DNA of 64,000 nucleotides. Origin: Nomia melanderi (taxonomy: Eukaryota; Arthropoda; Insecta; Hymenoptera; Halictidae). Below, piece after piece: positions 1 to 12,200 of the stretch. The stretch spans positions 23,553,896 to 23,617,895 of the forward strand of contig NC_135001.1 of the NCBI RefSeq assembly GCF_051020985.1, written 5' to 3'. A program made the translations under genes and the position numbers. Below the pieces are notes generated by a model. That model worked only from the letters and a program-made list of their open reading frames with translations. It searched no databases and was not told the origin of the DNA. Numbering within the stretch: the first letter of the stretch is position 1; each line of letters begins with the position of its first letter.

Positions 1-459
1 CTGAACTTCCCAAGCTTCGCGACGTTACGGAGGAAACATCCTACTACCGTTCAATGTAAATATCCCTCCAATTCAAATAATCAAACGCTTGTCAAACGAA
101 TCGCGTGAGAATGATTGACTCGTCGAGAGCTGTTCCGAGAACCAATTCTACAGCCCTCGACTTCCATGCAATTTCTTTGTTATTTTCATTCAGGTAAGTT
201 ATTCGTCGATTATATTCGTCGCGTCGGACAAAAACCGATTGCGAAATGATACCAAACTTTCAGCCGACTGCGTGAACGCGTAAAATCGATCTCCGAGTCG
301 CGACAGCGCGAAGCGGCCGCTCCCGGCCGCCATTTTCCATTCGACGAGGACGCTCGGCCATCTTGAACCGATCGCGCCGACATTCGAGGTCCCGCGCGGC
401 GATGTTTCGAAAGGCAGATGCAAAGAGAGGCAACCCAGCAAACGTTCCACGCTTACGTT

Positions 460-465
460 TTTATT
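460..465 (-). terminator. Candidate distal Mnt polyadenylation signal
   Basis: AATAAA on the minus strand, followed 15-35 bases downstream by a GT-rich stretch (CGTTTGCTGGGTTGCC). This fits the layout of an animal cleavage site. Assignment to Mnt is an inference. Confidence 0.3.
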
Positions 466-1142
466 GTAATAGATTGTATTGAAATTTGTCGCATTCTTTT
501 GAAAACAAAAAGTGTTGTTCGCGCGCGCGGCGGCGGCGAACCGCCGCTTCGTTTCGTACGGTTTCTTTTGTTTCTCTCCCGTAAGTTCTCTACCCCCCTG
601 CCCCTGCTCCTCCAATCACCTCCACATTCCCCGTTTCATACAGTTTTCAATGCACAACAAGTTGTTCGAAGATTCGTGAGATATACCGTACAATTCATAC
701 ACCAGCGATGGCGTATAACAAAATTCGACATAGACTACAACAACAACAACACTCTTACTGGATCGCTCGAACACGCTTAATGTTTTTTTTTTCTGTTTTT
801 TCCTTCCTCGTCGCATGGTCACCGCCCATTCACACAAGAGAAATACAATCTACAGGCTCTATCACGAGTAGATATATATATACACGACGGCGAGCGTCGT
901 TAAAAGAAAAGAAAGTTCGTACCCCGTTACAATCATTCGATACTTCTCGCCTGTCGCCGCTCTCGTTCTCTCTCTATCTCTCTATCTCTCGCTATTCGTA
1001 TTCCTCACACTTTTGTTCCTCGTACTCGATATCGTTACACCCCGTGATTCTCTCGTTTTCTACCCCCCTCCCTCCGCCCCAGGTGATCTCACACTTTCTT
1101 TACTTTTTCTCGCTGCCACGCACGCTCTCGATCATTCTGCTC

Positions 1143-1190
1143 GCACGCACACACACACACTCTCTCTCTCTCTCCCATTCTCTCCCTCCC
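1143..1190. repeat. Compound (CA)n(CT)n microsatellite
   Basis: A run of CA dinucleotides passes directly into CT dinucleotides within a pyrimidine-rich stretch. Likely polymorphic. Confidence 0.8.
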
Positions 1191-4100
1191 ACGCGCAAAT
1201 TCTATGTACAATTACATTCCCCTTACGGTTCCTCTTCTTTTTAGGATGTTAGTAAATAATAATTAGCATCGTACGTCTACGCTGTAAACAGTTTAACAGT
1301 TTTTTTTGTTTCTTAAACGCTACAGTGCTAAGTAATTTCAATTAATTACTTATATCACATTGTTCATGTACACATAATAATTCCCCGCGCGTGTTTCGTC
1401 GAATCATATACTTTCTCTCCGCCCTCGCCGATCGATCGTCCGCCGTTTCCTTCCCGCCGACCGGCGAACATTATGTACAAAAAAGAGAGAAAAGAACAAA
1501 AGAGAAGACAAGGGGAAGAAATGATAACAACGAAAACGGATATCTTCCTCGCATCTTTGTTTCGGTAGTCGCCATTTTGTACCAGTCCTTCGACAGCGAA
1601 CGCGACCGCGTCTCCCCGCGATTCGCGATTTAAGTCGTCTCCTTTTTGTCTCGGCTGAACGCAAACCGGACGATTCGAAAGACGAACGAACCGAACTCGT
1701 TCGCCGATTCCTTTTGAATCTCGAGCCGAAGCAGTAAACCGACCGAACAGTTCGCGGATTTCGCTTTAGATCTCTCAGAGTCGATCTCGCAACAGTCGCG
1801 AATCGTTCTTTCCGAAGTTCGCGAAGCTATTTGAAGCCAATTAAACCCGGCGCACGATTTGCGATCAGCAAACTCGAATTGACGGTGATCCTCCTCCGTT
1901 TGCCACTCTTCCTCCTACGGTCTCGCGTCTGTTTCACGATTATGCAGCTTAAGAATGCCCCCGACATCTAGTACGACTATTTACATCCATTGCACGACCT
2001 CAGGATCGGATTAACTTACAGGAAATAAAGAAGAACAGAGAAAAGTGCCGAATTTCAGTTCGAGAGAGCCCGATGGATCTGCGTTTAGTCAGGTTTGCAA
2101 GGAGGGAACGAAATGACTAGTGCGCGCACGCGCTGAGTTGAATTTTCTCCGGCACTTTCTGCGGCCGAGCGAAATTACAAGAGAATATTGAGTTTTCTGT
2201 CATTCGAAGATCGATGGTTCTCGCTACGCTCGAAATACGCGCGAATCTGAAGACGCATTCCCTCGATAGACGATCGAGCCGGGCCGCGACCGGCGAATGG
2301 ACGACCGCTCTGTCCGAACCCGGCTCGAAGGAAAGCGTGCTCGATATGTTTTCGTCAAGCATCATTGAGCTCGGTCAATGGAAAAACATACACGAAGAAC
2401 GGAAACCGATGGATACAGCAGTGCTTCGAAAATCGCTCCAGTCGCTCGTCGAGCAAGCTTCGTTCGATGGAAATACTCGTCGCCAATGGCGGCCATTTTG
2501 GAGCGTACTGTTCCGACTACCAACGCAACGCGAACATCATGCTTCTCGCTTCACCGCGGAACTCTATGCATTCGTGGTGTATATAAAAAGTTACAAAAAT
2601 TCTAGAATACTAAATTTCATTGAAATTTCGTGGCTTTTTTTTGAATTTTCTCAAAGTATTCACGAAGGCTGAGAGGATCTTTCGATTTCGATTTCATCGG
2701 ATTTACCTATAAAAGTGTAAACTCGCATAAAGTTCCGCGGTACGTTGTTTACTTTCACCGATTTTCTTTTGTGACAACTGTAACGTTACATTTGGACAAT
2801 TTTCGGTTACGTTTGTGTCATTAGGCCAACAAGACGTCCACGCGCTGACGGAAGTTAAGAGGCGTGATAACGTGTATTTCTCTCTAACTTTGTACAGCGA
2901 GACTCGGGCATTCCTTGAATTTTGATTATAGCGACGTGCCGCGCGCGGGCAGCGAGAGGATGCGAGTACAAAATGCAGAATGAAATGTTTTCGTTGGATG
3001 CCTGGTTCCCGGGGAAAAACCAGCCGAAAAATTCTCGAACGAGAACACTTGATCCTTCGTTTCCTAAATTACCGAACTCTCTCTTAACTCTCGTCGGCGT
3101 GGCGTGCACTGTTCTGAGCATGTTGGAAAATTGTCCAAATGCAATCGTGTTCGAACACGGAGAGGAACGAGGACATTTTGTTCGACAGCTCGCGGATGCC
3201 GATGAACCCTTTCGACTGAATTGCTCCAAAGAAATCGTAATTACCGTTCTCGCCGGTGAATCGGCACGCAACGTTTTCGAATTGGAAGCAATTCCGGACT
3301 ACGGAAGCTGCTCGAACGCGCACGCGATTTTCGAAGCATCGCTCTATCGGTTCGAAGAGATGCGAACGATCGACGCCTCAGAAGCATTCGTATCTGCGTT
3401 GTACAAGCCGCAGAAAGAAAACGTGAAAAAGTCACCGTAGCTATCGGACTAAGAAGCAGTGTCGCAAATGATAAGCAATGATCGTGAAAAGTGAAAGGTA
3501 GCTCGTAGTACGTCCAAAAAGGGGTGGTGATTCTTTGTCAACGAGTTTTCGGAACGAAAACCTTCGGGATTGTCGAGTACGCGTATAATTCAGGTAATGA
3601 ACATTTGACATTGAACGTTAACGATTAAAATGAACCACTTGAGGCTGTCGTATCAATCAAAGTCGCTAATTCTACGTTATCTCGACTTGTTTCTCTAATA
3701 GACCACTCGAAAGTCTACCTGAAAGACAGAGGACCGACAGATTGCAGCGAAAAGGTACAGCAGGGAACAAAAGTATTCGTACAGTCGAAATAAGCGCATG
3801 AGAAAACTACATTTATAACATATATATATATTATAAATATTTGTATTTATGTATATTTATAATATATATATATTAGTAGGTGTTTGCATCTGCCTATACA
3901 CTGGCTCCAAAAAGTTTCTGCATGCAGCACTTCAGCTTTGTTTAAAACGGAACGCATAAACGGAAATAAATGCTCGTACAGTTTTCTATAATAATATACT
4001 GTTCGATATTGGTAATAGATTTAATGTGTATTCAACAACGTTACGAGGACATCGAGTGTAGGCGAGAACGATGTAAAGGAAATCATTGATATGCAGAAAC

Positions 4101-5067
4101 ATCGCAGGAGGTGTGATCGTGAAGTTCCTTAATTTTCTTTGCTGATGAACAGTCGTTTTCTATTTGGCATACAAAAACTTCCCAGAGACATCCTATGCGA
4201 TTCTGTACTGTACATAAACTTTCCTAACAACAAATCCGAATACAATGTAACTATAAGGTAGCCGATTTTTTACAAAAAGTGGAACAGTATATCGTCTCAC
4301 CGAGTAAAGTTTAATAGACATTGCACGTCGTGTTTATACCTAGCAGTATCCGAGAACTTACTTGACTCCGTATTCTACGATAACTTATCTTTAACGTCAC
4401 TGACGATATTAAAGTTAACCAAGCTGTACAAAATGCTAACCGTAACATTAAGAATATTCCATTGACACCGTTCGAATGCTTTAGTCGTCGATTACTTGAA
4501 TCATTCGTACTATACAAAATAAGAAAGCCTAAATTATAGAAGTTTATGTACAATATTATTAGTGTATTACGATTAATATTGACAAATTAGATCCTGCGGT
4601 ACGCTCACTGTACAAATACCTTTGCCTGTCGCTGCAGAGACGTTTCAGTGAAGACAGTTAAATAAATCTTCAATGGCCTTGAGCAATCAATTCATTTTCT
4701 TTCGATTACAGTAATGGTCACCGAGTGCGTACATAGCCGGAGACCGTCCAGCGTTCGGTTCGTTTTAAAAAAACAAGCCTCGTACGAAAAACTCTTTGAT
4801 ACACTTTTGACACTCTCGAGGGATCCCCTCTGCTCCACCGCGGACTGCATGTTCCGTTCGATCGCACAGCATACTTTGCGCGTTCACCGAGACTACTGAT
4901 TCAGTAGCGTTGCTAATCGAGATATCTACTAATTTAGTAGTACTATTGTCGCTAAAGTTTATCGTTCGTCGTGCTCGATCCATTCCACGCGGAACTCGCG
5001 ACAGTTCCATAAATTCCAGCTCGAACGCACGCGACTGCAAGTGTATAGCTTCATACCTTTTTTCTCT

Positions 5068-5073
5068 TTTTAT
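5068..5073 (-). terminator. Candidate proximal Mnt polyadenylation signal
   Basis: AATAAA on the minus strand 3.8 kb below the Mnt stop, followed by a G/T-containing stretch about 30 bases on. An alternative end to the 3' UTR. Confidence 0.25.
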
Positions 5074-7819
5074 TGCTTAACGTGTTTTGTCTCTCTGTTT
5101 CGAAAACGAACTTGTTGCTGTCGCGTCGTCGACACGACGCGTCGCACGGACCGATTCCACGCGCTGCTCGAAGCAACGGGGGGATCACGCAGTCGAGCGA
5201 CCGTGCAGCTCGGTGTACGTCGGCGGACACACCGGTGCACGGATTCGAGTCAGCCGAGCGATAAAAATATTTCTATATTAAATACACAGCGTTTCTTTCG
5301 TCACCGACGCTCCTCGTTCCAGAGGACCGACCCCGGAACCACCCGTGATCCCCCGATTACAGCGAGCCGCTTGACCGTCGTTCGAGTCGGCTTTGAAACT
5401 TCAGTCTAATGATTCTAGGGCGACGTTCCGTCGAACTAAGGTGACGTTTCCATTGGCATCGGAAGATACGAAGTTCTACGATGTTCCGGGCGTGTCGTTT
5501 CACAGGAAATATAAAAAAGGAAAAAAAGAAGAAGAAGAAAACGACGAAAGAAAAACGATATTGCTCTCCGCTAACCAATAACTTAATAAAATCTTCGACG
5601 AATTTGTTGATAGACCTAAAGACACAGCGTTCGCGCGTATTACATACATAACACGTCAGCCCAACTGACAGACCGAGCCTTCGATTAAATAATTTAAAAA
5701 ATACAAAAAAGAAAACAAGGTATACGTGTATGCATACGCAGATACAAATAATAATAATACTAGTGTACAAATTGTGATATTTCAAAGAGACCGTTAATAT
5801 GTCACATGCACTCTCACACACGCACGTTTGTAAAAAAAAAAGAAAAAGAAAAAGAAACAGATTTACACGTCAACGCTTGCACCGCGTATCAGGATCTTCT
5901 TTTTCCCGTTTCAGCGTCGTTCGCGGATTCGACAGTTTTCTTTCTCGTTTAGGTACTCGAACAGTGCTTCGATACAAAAATAATATATCCGTGACCTTTC
6001 CCCCCGTATTTTTAGGCATTCCCGATGCTGCTGATAAGAAACTTAATCTGCTCTTACAGATCCTCTTTTTTCGGAAATTATAATTCGAGTGATGCATCGG
6101 AGCGTATGCTGTTCGCAAATATTTGGTCAAACTTTATAAACAATTTCTGAATATCTGTAGACTTCAAAACTAGCGAATTTCATCTTACAAACTTGTTCAC
6201 TAAATCAATTTTTATCCACGATCCTAGCTCCCGTAAAATAATCTAGAAAAATGTGAGTGTGATAAAATCATTGAATTTCACAATGTCCACTGGCGAAGCG
6301 TAATAAATTTTGACCAAACGGTTTGAGGATACTCGGTAATTGCTGACACGATACAATTCGTGAAAGAGTTACACTGACTTTTCTTTGGATTCGGAAAAAA
6401 GAAACAAGAAATGTAAGAAATCATTGGCGACGTTACGTGTTGCAGAAGTGCATGGAAAATCGTTTAAAAAATATCATAGACTTTTCGTCGAGAGAGAGCT
6501 TACTTCGCACAACTGCACTGAGTCTTTCTTCCTGAAATATTAAAACATGGAATCTCGAACGACGCGGTATCAGAATTTCGTGGACTTGAACCGTTAGACA
6601 AACTTCTCATCGAAACATTCGAATTATTCCCGGCCTGCGCCAATGTTTTACAGTACGTTGACATGTTTCGTTATCAATTTCCACGACGAGAACGCATTGT
6701 TCGCGATGATTATACGGCTTTCAAGCGCCACGCGTTACCGTCTTCCTCCGATCCGGCGAATGAAGCGACAGCTGAACATCTCCGAATTCAATTTTAACTT
6801 TAATTCCAATTCGGAATATAAAAAACAATCACAAGTAGCAGAATCAATCGAATACAACGCGTAATCGATCTATCCGCTTAATAAAATCACAAAGTTAGCT
6901 CCCGATTTCAACGTTGCGCGTCAGCTAACCGTTCCGCCATCTTGAAAGAACAAACGTTTTTAAACGTTGCACGCGCAACTATTACGAGCGGTGCGTTTCT
7001 TCGGGAGAAAACAATTTTCCACGACTCGTAACAAAAACTGTCGGCGTAAAAAAAATCATCGTTCCAGTGTATGCTCAGAGTTTCCCAAGACAACCCATTC
7101 ATTTCAGTTAACGGTCTCCGTATCGAGTATATCAAATGAAAGCTCGAAACAATAATGTCACAAGAAGAAACATCGATATTCACTTTCGCGAGGAAAGTGA
7201 TTTAAAATAGTACGGTAAACGAATACGCGTATACAAGTAGTTCCGGTTCTCTTTTTTGCTTATCACCGTTCCCCGACGCGTGTACCAATGTTTCAGGAAA
7301 CGAACTACCTCTAAACCGTACGCGTCATGTTACTCGTGTAATTTCATTCTTTTTTTCAAGTCACAGCTCAGCGTCATTGAAATGAACCCGATAAAGGTAT
7401 CAGAATGAACACATTCAGGATAACAAGAAATTCCCACCGACAAAATCATAATCAGACACACCTCTTCGTTACCGAAACGATTTTTGTCATTAACAATTAT
7501 TTCCTTAACGTTCTCTCTCTTTTAACAAGAATAATATGTTACTTTTTTCCTCTTTTTCGTGAAATCCCTGCAACGAGTCGTGCTGCCCTGAATGCATTCA
7601 ACGGCCGAGTCGAACGCACGGCGCGTGCTCAATTATATTTGTAAAATAAATATAAGCGAATAAATACTCGAGCACGACGAGTGCGTTCCCCGGCGTGTTC
7701 TCGGCGAAACGAAGGTTCGAAATTCGTATGACCCATGTAATTTCCCGAAAGTAAACGCAGGCGTATGATAAAGTTCATTAATAATCGTTTTTCTCCACAG
7801 CCACTGTATACGTTAATTT

Positions 7820-7895
7820 AAAAAAGAAAGAAAAGAAAAGAAAAGAAGAGAGAAGAAAAGAAAAGAAAAACAAAAAAGAAAAAGAAAAGAACAAG
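7820..7895. repeat. AAAAG-type simple repeat
   Basis: Imperfect GAAAA/AAAAG units, A-rich on the plus strand. No coding content. Confidence 0.75.
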
Positions 7896-8829
7896 CATAT
7901 ACCATTCATTCAATTCCAAGATTCCGATAAATTTCGAAAACATCTAATAAACCGATCTTATCATACGAATTCTTTAATTTAACATCACTCTAAACACAGT
8001 CATTATTTGTTTCCTTCCTCCCGAACTTTTGCCGAACTTCCCCGATTGCAACAAGGTACCGAGAAAATAGTACGGGGTCGCGTCGCGAGTCCTCCCGGTC
8101 AATTTACAGGATCGCGAGTATTACACAATATTAAACGTATCAACATTCTACGTAAAACCAATCCTTGAACAATATGCTTGCGCAGGAACCTCGTTCTATC
8201 AAGAATTTCGTGCACTCGTAAAAGGAACATTTCCGAATCGATCGCGTCCGAACCGGACAATTCCTAAAACTGCGCGGTGCTCCGGATGAAATTTAGAATT
8301 CCGAAAAACTCGACGTTTCGTTTACTCGTCAGCTGCCTGTTCTCGCGACGGTCGAGCGTTCGCCGGCCAGCTCGACGTCTCCGTTCAGGGTACCATGAGC
8401 AATCGCGCAAGTCGGGCAAGGGGTTCCCAACGCCGTCTCGGTCGGCTCACTCTTCGGAAGAGCGCGAAAACCGTCGAATTGAACATGATCGAAAGGAGAA
8501 CGCAAAGTTGAACGTCTCGAAAATAGAAAACTCTCGTTCGATGTGGGGAGCGTCTCGCGGCGAGTGTCCTCCGCGCTGGTTCGCGTCCGCTCCGTGTCCG
8601 CCGGAAAGCTCCGCGATCGCGTCCGTCCGAGCCGCGATTGACCCCTCGACCCCTCCTCCTCGGCCCGACGCCGGCACGTCCGTCCTTTTCACGCGGCCGC
8701 CGGTTCGACTCGCGTCGAGGACGCCGAACGGCGAAACGAGCCGCCGCGGCCTCCGTTGGCCCGCGCTGAGACCTCGCGCCCACGTGGCATAGTCTTTCCT
8801 CAAACGAATTTCAGCTTCCGTTGATTCTG

Positions 8830-9233
8830 TCAGACGGTCGAGTGCGTGGTCGACGAGGGTTGCGTGCTGGAGGCGGTCGTCGACTGCGCCGTCGTCGAGG
8901 TCGACGGCGAACTGACCACCACCACCGGCTTCACCAGGGTGGTGGTGTTGATGTACTGGGCGTTCACGATCGGCATCTGCGCCACCGACTTCAGGATCGG
9001 CGTGGTGATCATCTTCCCGGCGAGGCTCGACGGCGCCAGGATGTGAGCGGTCACCTGGCTCCCCTGCGAGACGACGGTCATCGGCGTCACGATCGGCGTC
9101 AGCCCGGACAGCGGCGTGTGCGAGCCGACGATGTGAGCTATACCCTCTGTGGACGGAGCGTTCTGCATCACTGTGGAGCCTGGCTTGCCTGTTGCCGTTT
9201 GCAGCGACACACCTGCGTGGCTCAGCGTCAATC
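8830..9233 (-). CDS. Mnt: Mnt last coding exon and stop codon
   Basis: This encodes residues 606-738 and the TGA at 8832-8830. The chain is hydrophobic and Thr/Val-rich (TPIVTPMTVVSQGSQVTAHI, then ILAPSSLAGKMITTPILKSV and VKPVVVV), ending in a Ser/Thr tail. Similar hydrophobic Thr/Val blocks occur in the C-termini of animal Mnt proteins. The acceptor is GGGTTGCAG at 9234, chosen because it restores phase (A plus GA gives Arg605). The upstream pyrimidine tract is only moderate. Confidence 0.8.
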
Positions 9234-12200
9234 CTGCAACCCGCAACAACAAACGCGTCACTATGGTGGCTCGGCAACGGTTCGCCGGAATTTATTTAGA
9301 TTCTCCGGACGTGAGTATTCGTCGGAGACAACTCGGGATTCGATTGTTATAGTGACGCGTTGTGCGATGACTCGATACTGCATGATTTCAAACTATTTAT
9401 TCGATGAACACGAAAACGACTAACTGGTGAGGAACGACACTGCACTTGGATAACGTTGGATAAGTGTTCGAACAGCCAGAGATCATCGCGCAGTTTCCTT
9501 TTTTCATATTAATTAAGGATTTGATATATAATTCAGCTTTATCTGCTGAAGCTCTTGTATATTTCAAAGAATCTTCGTTCGCAAAGGGTTAATAAGCTCT
9601 CGGAGTTTCTATAGAACGTTTTGATGAGTGGAATGTAATTTGGAAAAATGATTTATTAAAATCTACTAACTATCCGAGAATTTTACGCGACGTGAAAAAA
9701 TAAAATTAGAATGTCAGTCATTTTCAAAACGATTGCGTTATAAGGGTGTCCGAATCGTTCTGCTTAAGTATGAAATTATTTTAATCTCGCACCATAGCAT
9801 TCCAGAAACGCACAATAGGTGCGCACCTGACCTTGCTTGGTGCCTGGATTGCCGATTTCGTACTAGTTCCTTGCAAGAGGAGTCAGGAAAAACAGGAAGA
9901 GAGGGAAGGGAACGAAAACAAACCCCTCCGCACGGTAACACGCGGTGGTGTGGTGGTAGTGGGGACTCGAACCTACGACGCTTGAAGAAACATCCGTCGA
10001 TTGGCCAACTGTGCCTTAAGCACCATGACTACAAGGCGATCCACTCGTACCTCTTTACTAAATCGTTTAAGACGAACTAAAACTCTAAATCCCACACTAT
10101 ATTTTAAAAAGTATAATTGAAGATATTTTTTTTTTATAAGTTACTGCAATGCTAATAAGAATTTACGTTCCTTTTAAATTCTACTTTCATAAAAAACGAA
10201 GAAAAATATTGTTCAATCGTGAATTAAATAAATATTAACGCGTTCGACGTGATGATTATTTCCGTGGTGAAACAGTGAACCGTGGACGTATTAATTTCTC
10301 ACTAGAATAATTAGAAAAAGGGTACATTAAAGAAATGAATGCAAACAAAACTGTATTCATTTTTAATATAATACATAAACAAATAAATCTTTATAAATGC
10401 TAATTAATACAGCCATTTCCATGTTTAAAAGGCACACAATATTATATACAATTTGTTGTGTACATGTGATAGTTTACAGGACTTTGCAATAAATAATATT
10501 CTTCTTTACTTGACAGCTAGTTTCGGCCCTCCAATATTTACTCTCGATATGTACGGTAATGTAATACTGTATATTACTATCCGAGTTAAGGGTGTTACTG
10601 TACGAAGTCGTCAAGAAGGTACAACATTTAAAATTCCCAAGCCATGCGCGAGCGGAGAACTTACAAACATGTCTCGTGAAATAATAATGCTAGGAAACGA
10701 AGGGGAATCGAATACGTTGAAAATTAAGCATACCATTTGCTGGGAGTATGTTTAATTCGGCGCCACCCGGTAATCTTGTCAGCTCTGATCCATTTCCGCC
10801 GACCAGTGTCACACCGCCAACCATTTTATGCGTGTTTTGTGTATCCCCTGCTCTTATCCTCGTTTGAGCGTCTGTAACACAATTTTATTGTCTAGACATT
10901 ACTGCATATTAGAATACACTGTCAGAACACAATAAAACGGATCATGCTTCCGTTAAAATCTTCAGGACTTAACGTCAAACTTTGTCCAAACGTATAATCG
11001 TTCAAAGTAACATTACGCCTTAATAATTAACAAAAAAAAAAGTTCTAACGATTTTTTCTATATTTATTTGTAGTATCACAATTGTACCATTTAACCCATT
11101 GCGGACGAATGTCGACATTTCGATCAGACGAAACGTTCATATTTGGAATACTAAGTTGCAACCGAATGACTTAATTACTTCATTAGCAAGTGATCAGTGC
11201 ATAGTTCCCTTTTTACTGTTGTTTAAGCATTCGATGTATAATTTTGCTTCAATGTTCCAAGCTTCGTCTACTTTAAAGAGTCTTCGTCCGCAAAGGTTTA
11301 AAGGTAACATTTCAATGACTCACAAATATTCTCGAATAAATAAATAGACCGCAAAGAGTTAAAGTAACTTATATGCAATGCTTGAAGTAAACAGAACCGA
11401 TAGGCGCCCCAAGTGCCTAGCGAAACCGTTCTCTATCTTAGTTCACAATGATCTTCGAATTCCAATGAAGAATCGATCTCGGGGGGCTATCCGGGAACTG
11501 TCTACGAGTATTTTGGCCATAAGATCAGAGGCTACTCACTGGATACGTTCAGTGCAGGAGAATGCGCAGCGAGAACTAACGGCCTTCCCTCGTTCGTCGA
11601 ATGCACAAATGTAACTGGCCTGACGTCATTGGCGGACGACTGCACGGCTAAGGCCAACGGCCTATCGTTGTTGGACAGATTAGAATGCACGAACGTTACC
11701 CTGTTGTCGTTGGCCGTGGACGAGTGAACGACCAGCGCCACAGGCCTTGGCTCACTTCCAGTGTTCGATTGCACAGCGATCAGCGGCCTCGATTGATCCG
11801 AAGAATTTTGTACGGCCAACGTCAACGGTCTGGACTCGTTGTTCCCGGCGGTGTGAGCGACCAGAAGTTGCCTCGTGTCGCCGGGTATCACCCTCAAACT
11901 CGGCCCGATGTGCTGGAGCGTCGGTACGATCGTTGCCAAGCCTTGATTCGTGTTCAACATCTGAGCGCTGATTGGCAGGTGCAGCTGGTGCTGTTGCTGG
12001 ACTATACCGGTGGGTGATGTGTTCACTTTCTCCTGAAATTAACGAATGGTTAAGCTTCTGGTAACATTGTATTTTTATGTTAAATGTTCAATGGAATACA
12101 AGGCCAAGGAGTATTCTTGTGTTTATGAAAAACAGTATTCGCAAATAGCAAATTCTACAGATAAGGCCCAATGTCTGAACCCTCTAAGATCATTATTTAT

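Larger units (their letters stand above)
465..8829 (-). other. Region below the Mnt stop: possible very long 3' UTR
   Basis: No coding exon with a recognisable product was found in these 8.4 kb on either strand; open frames are short and without family features. The minus strand has AATAAA at 465-460 followed by GT-rich sequence, and another AATAAA at 5073-5068 followed by GT-containing sequence, so either could end the Mnt transcript. The minus-strand reading contains AT-rich UTR-like stretches with UGUA motifs near 1250-1400. The transcript end cannot be fixed from sequence. An A/AG-rich simple repeat lies at 7820-7895. Confidence 0.3.
9234..11539. other. Mnt last intron
   Basis: A 2.3 kb AT-rich intron. 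It contains a tRNA-like pol III segment (9963-10016), a fragment of a TTAA element ending at 9588 and a full copy of the same family at 11095-11296. Nothing else recognised. Confidence 0.7.

Noticed and set aside
9963..10016. A functional tRNA gene.
   Set aside because: A and B boxes are good, but the T stem and anticodon arm do not pair.
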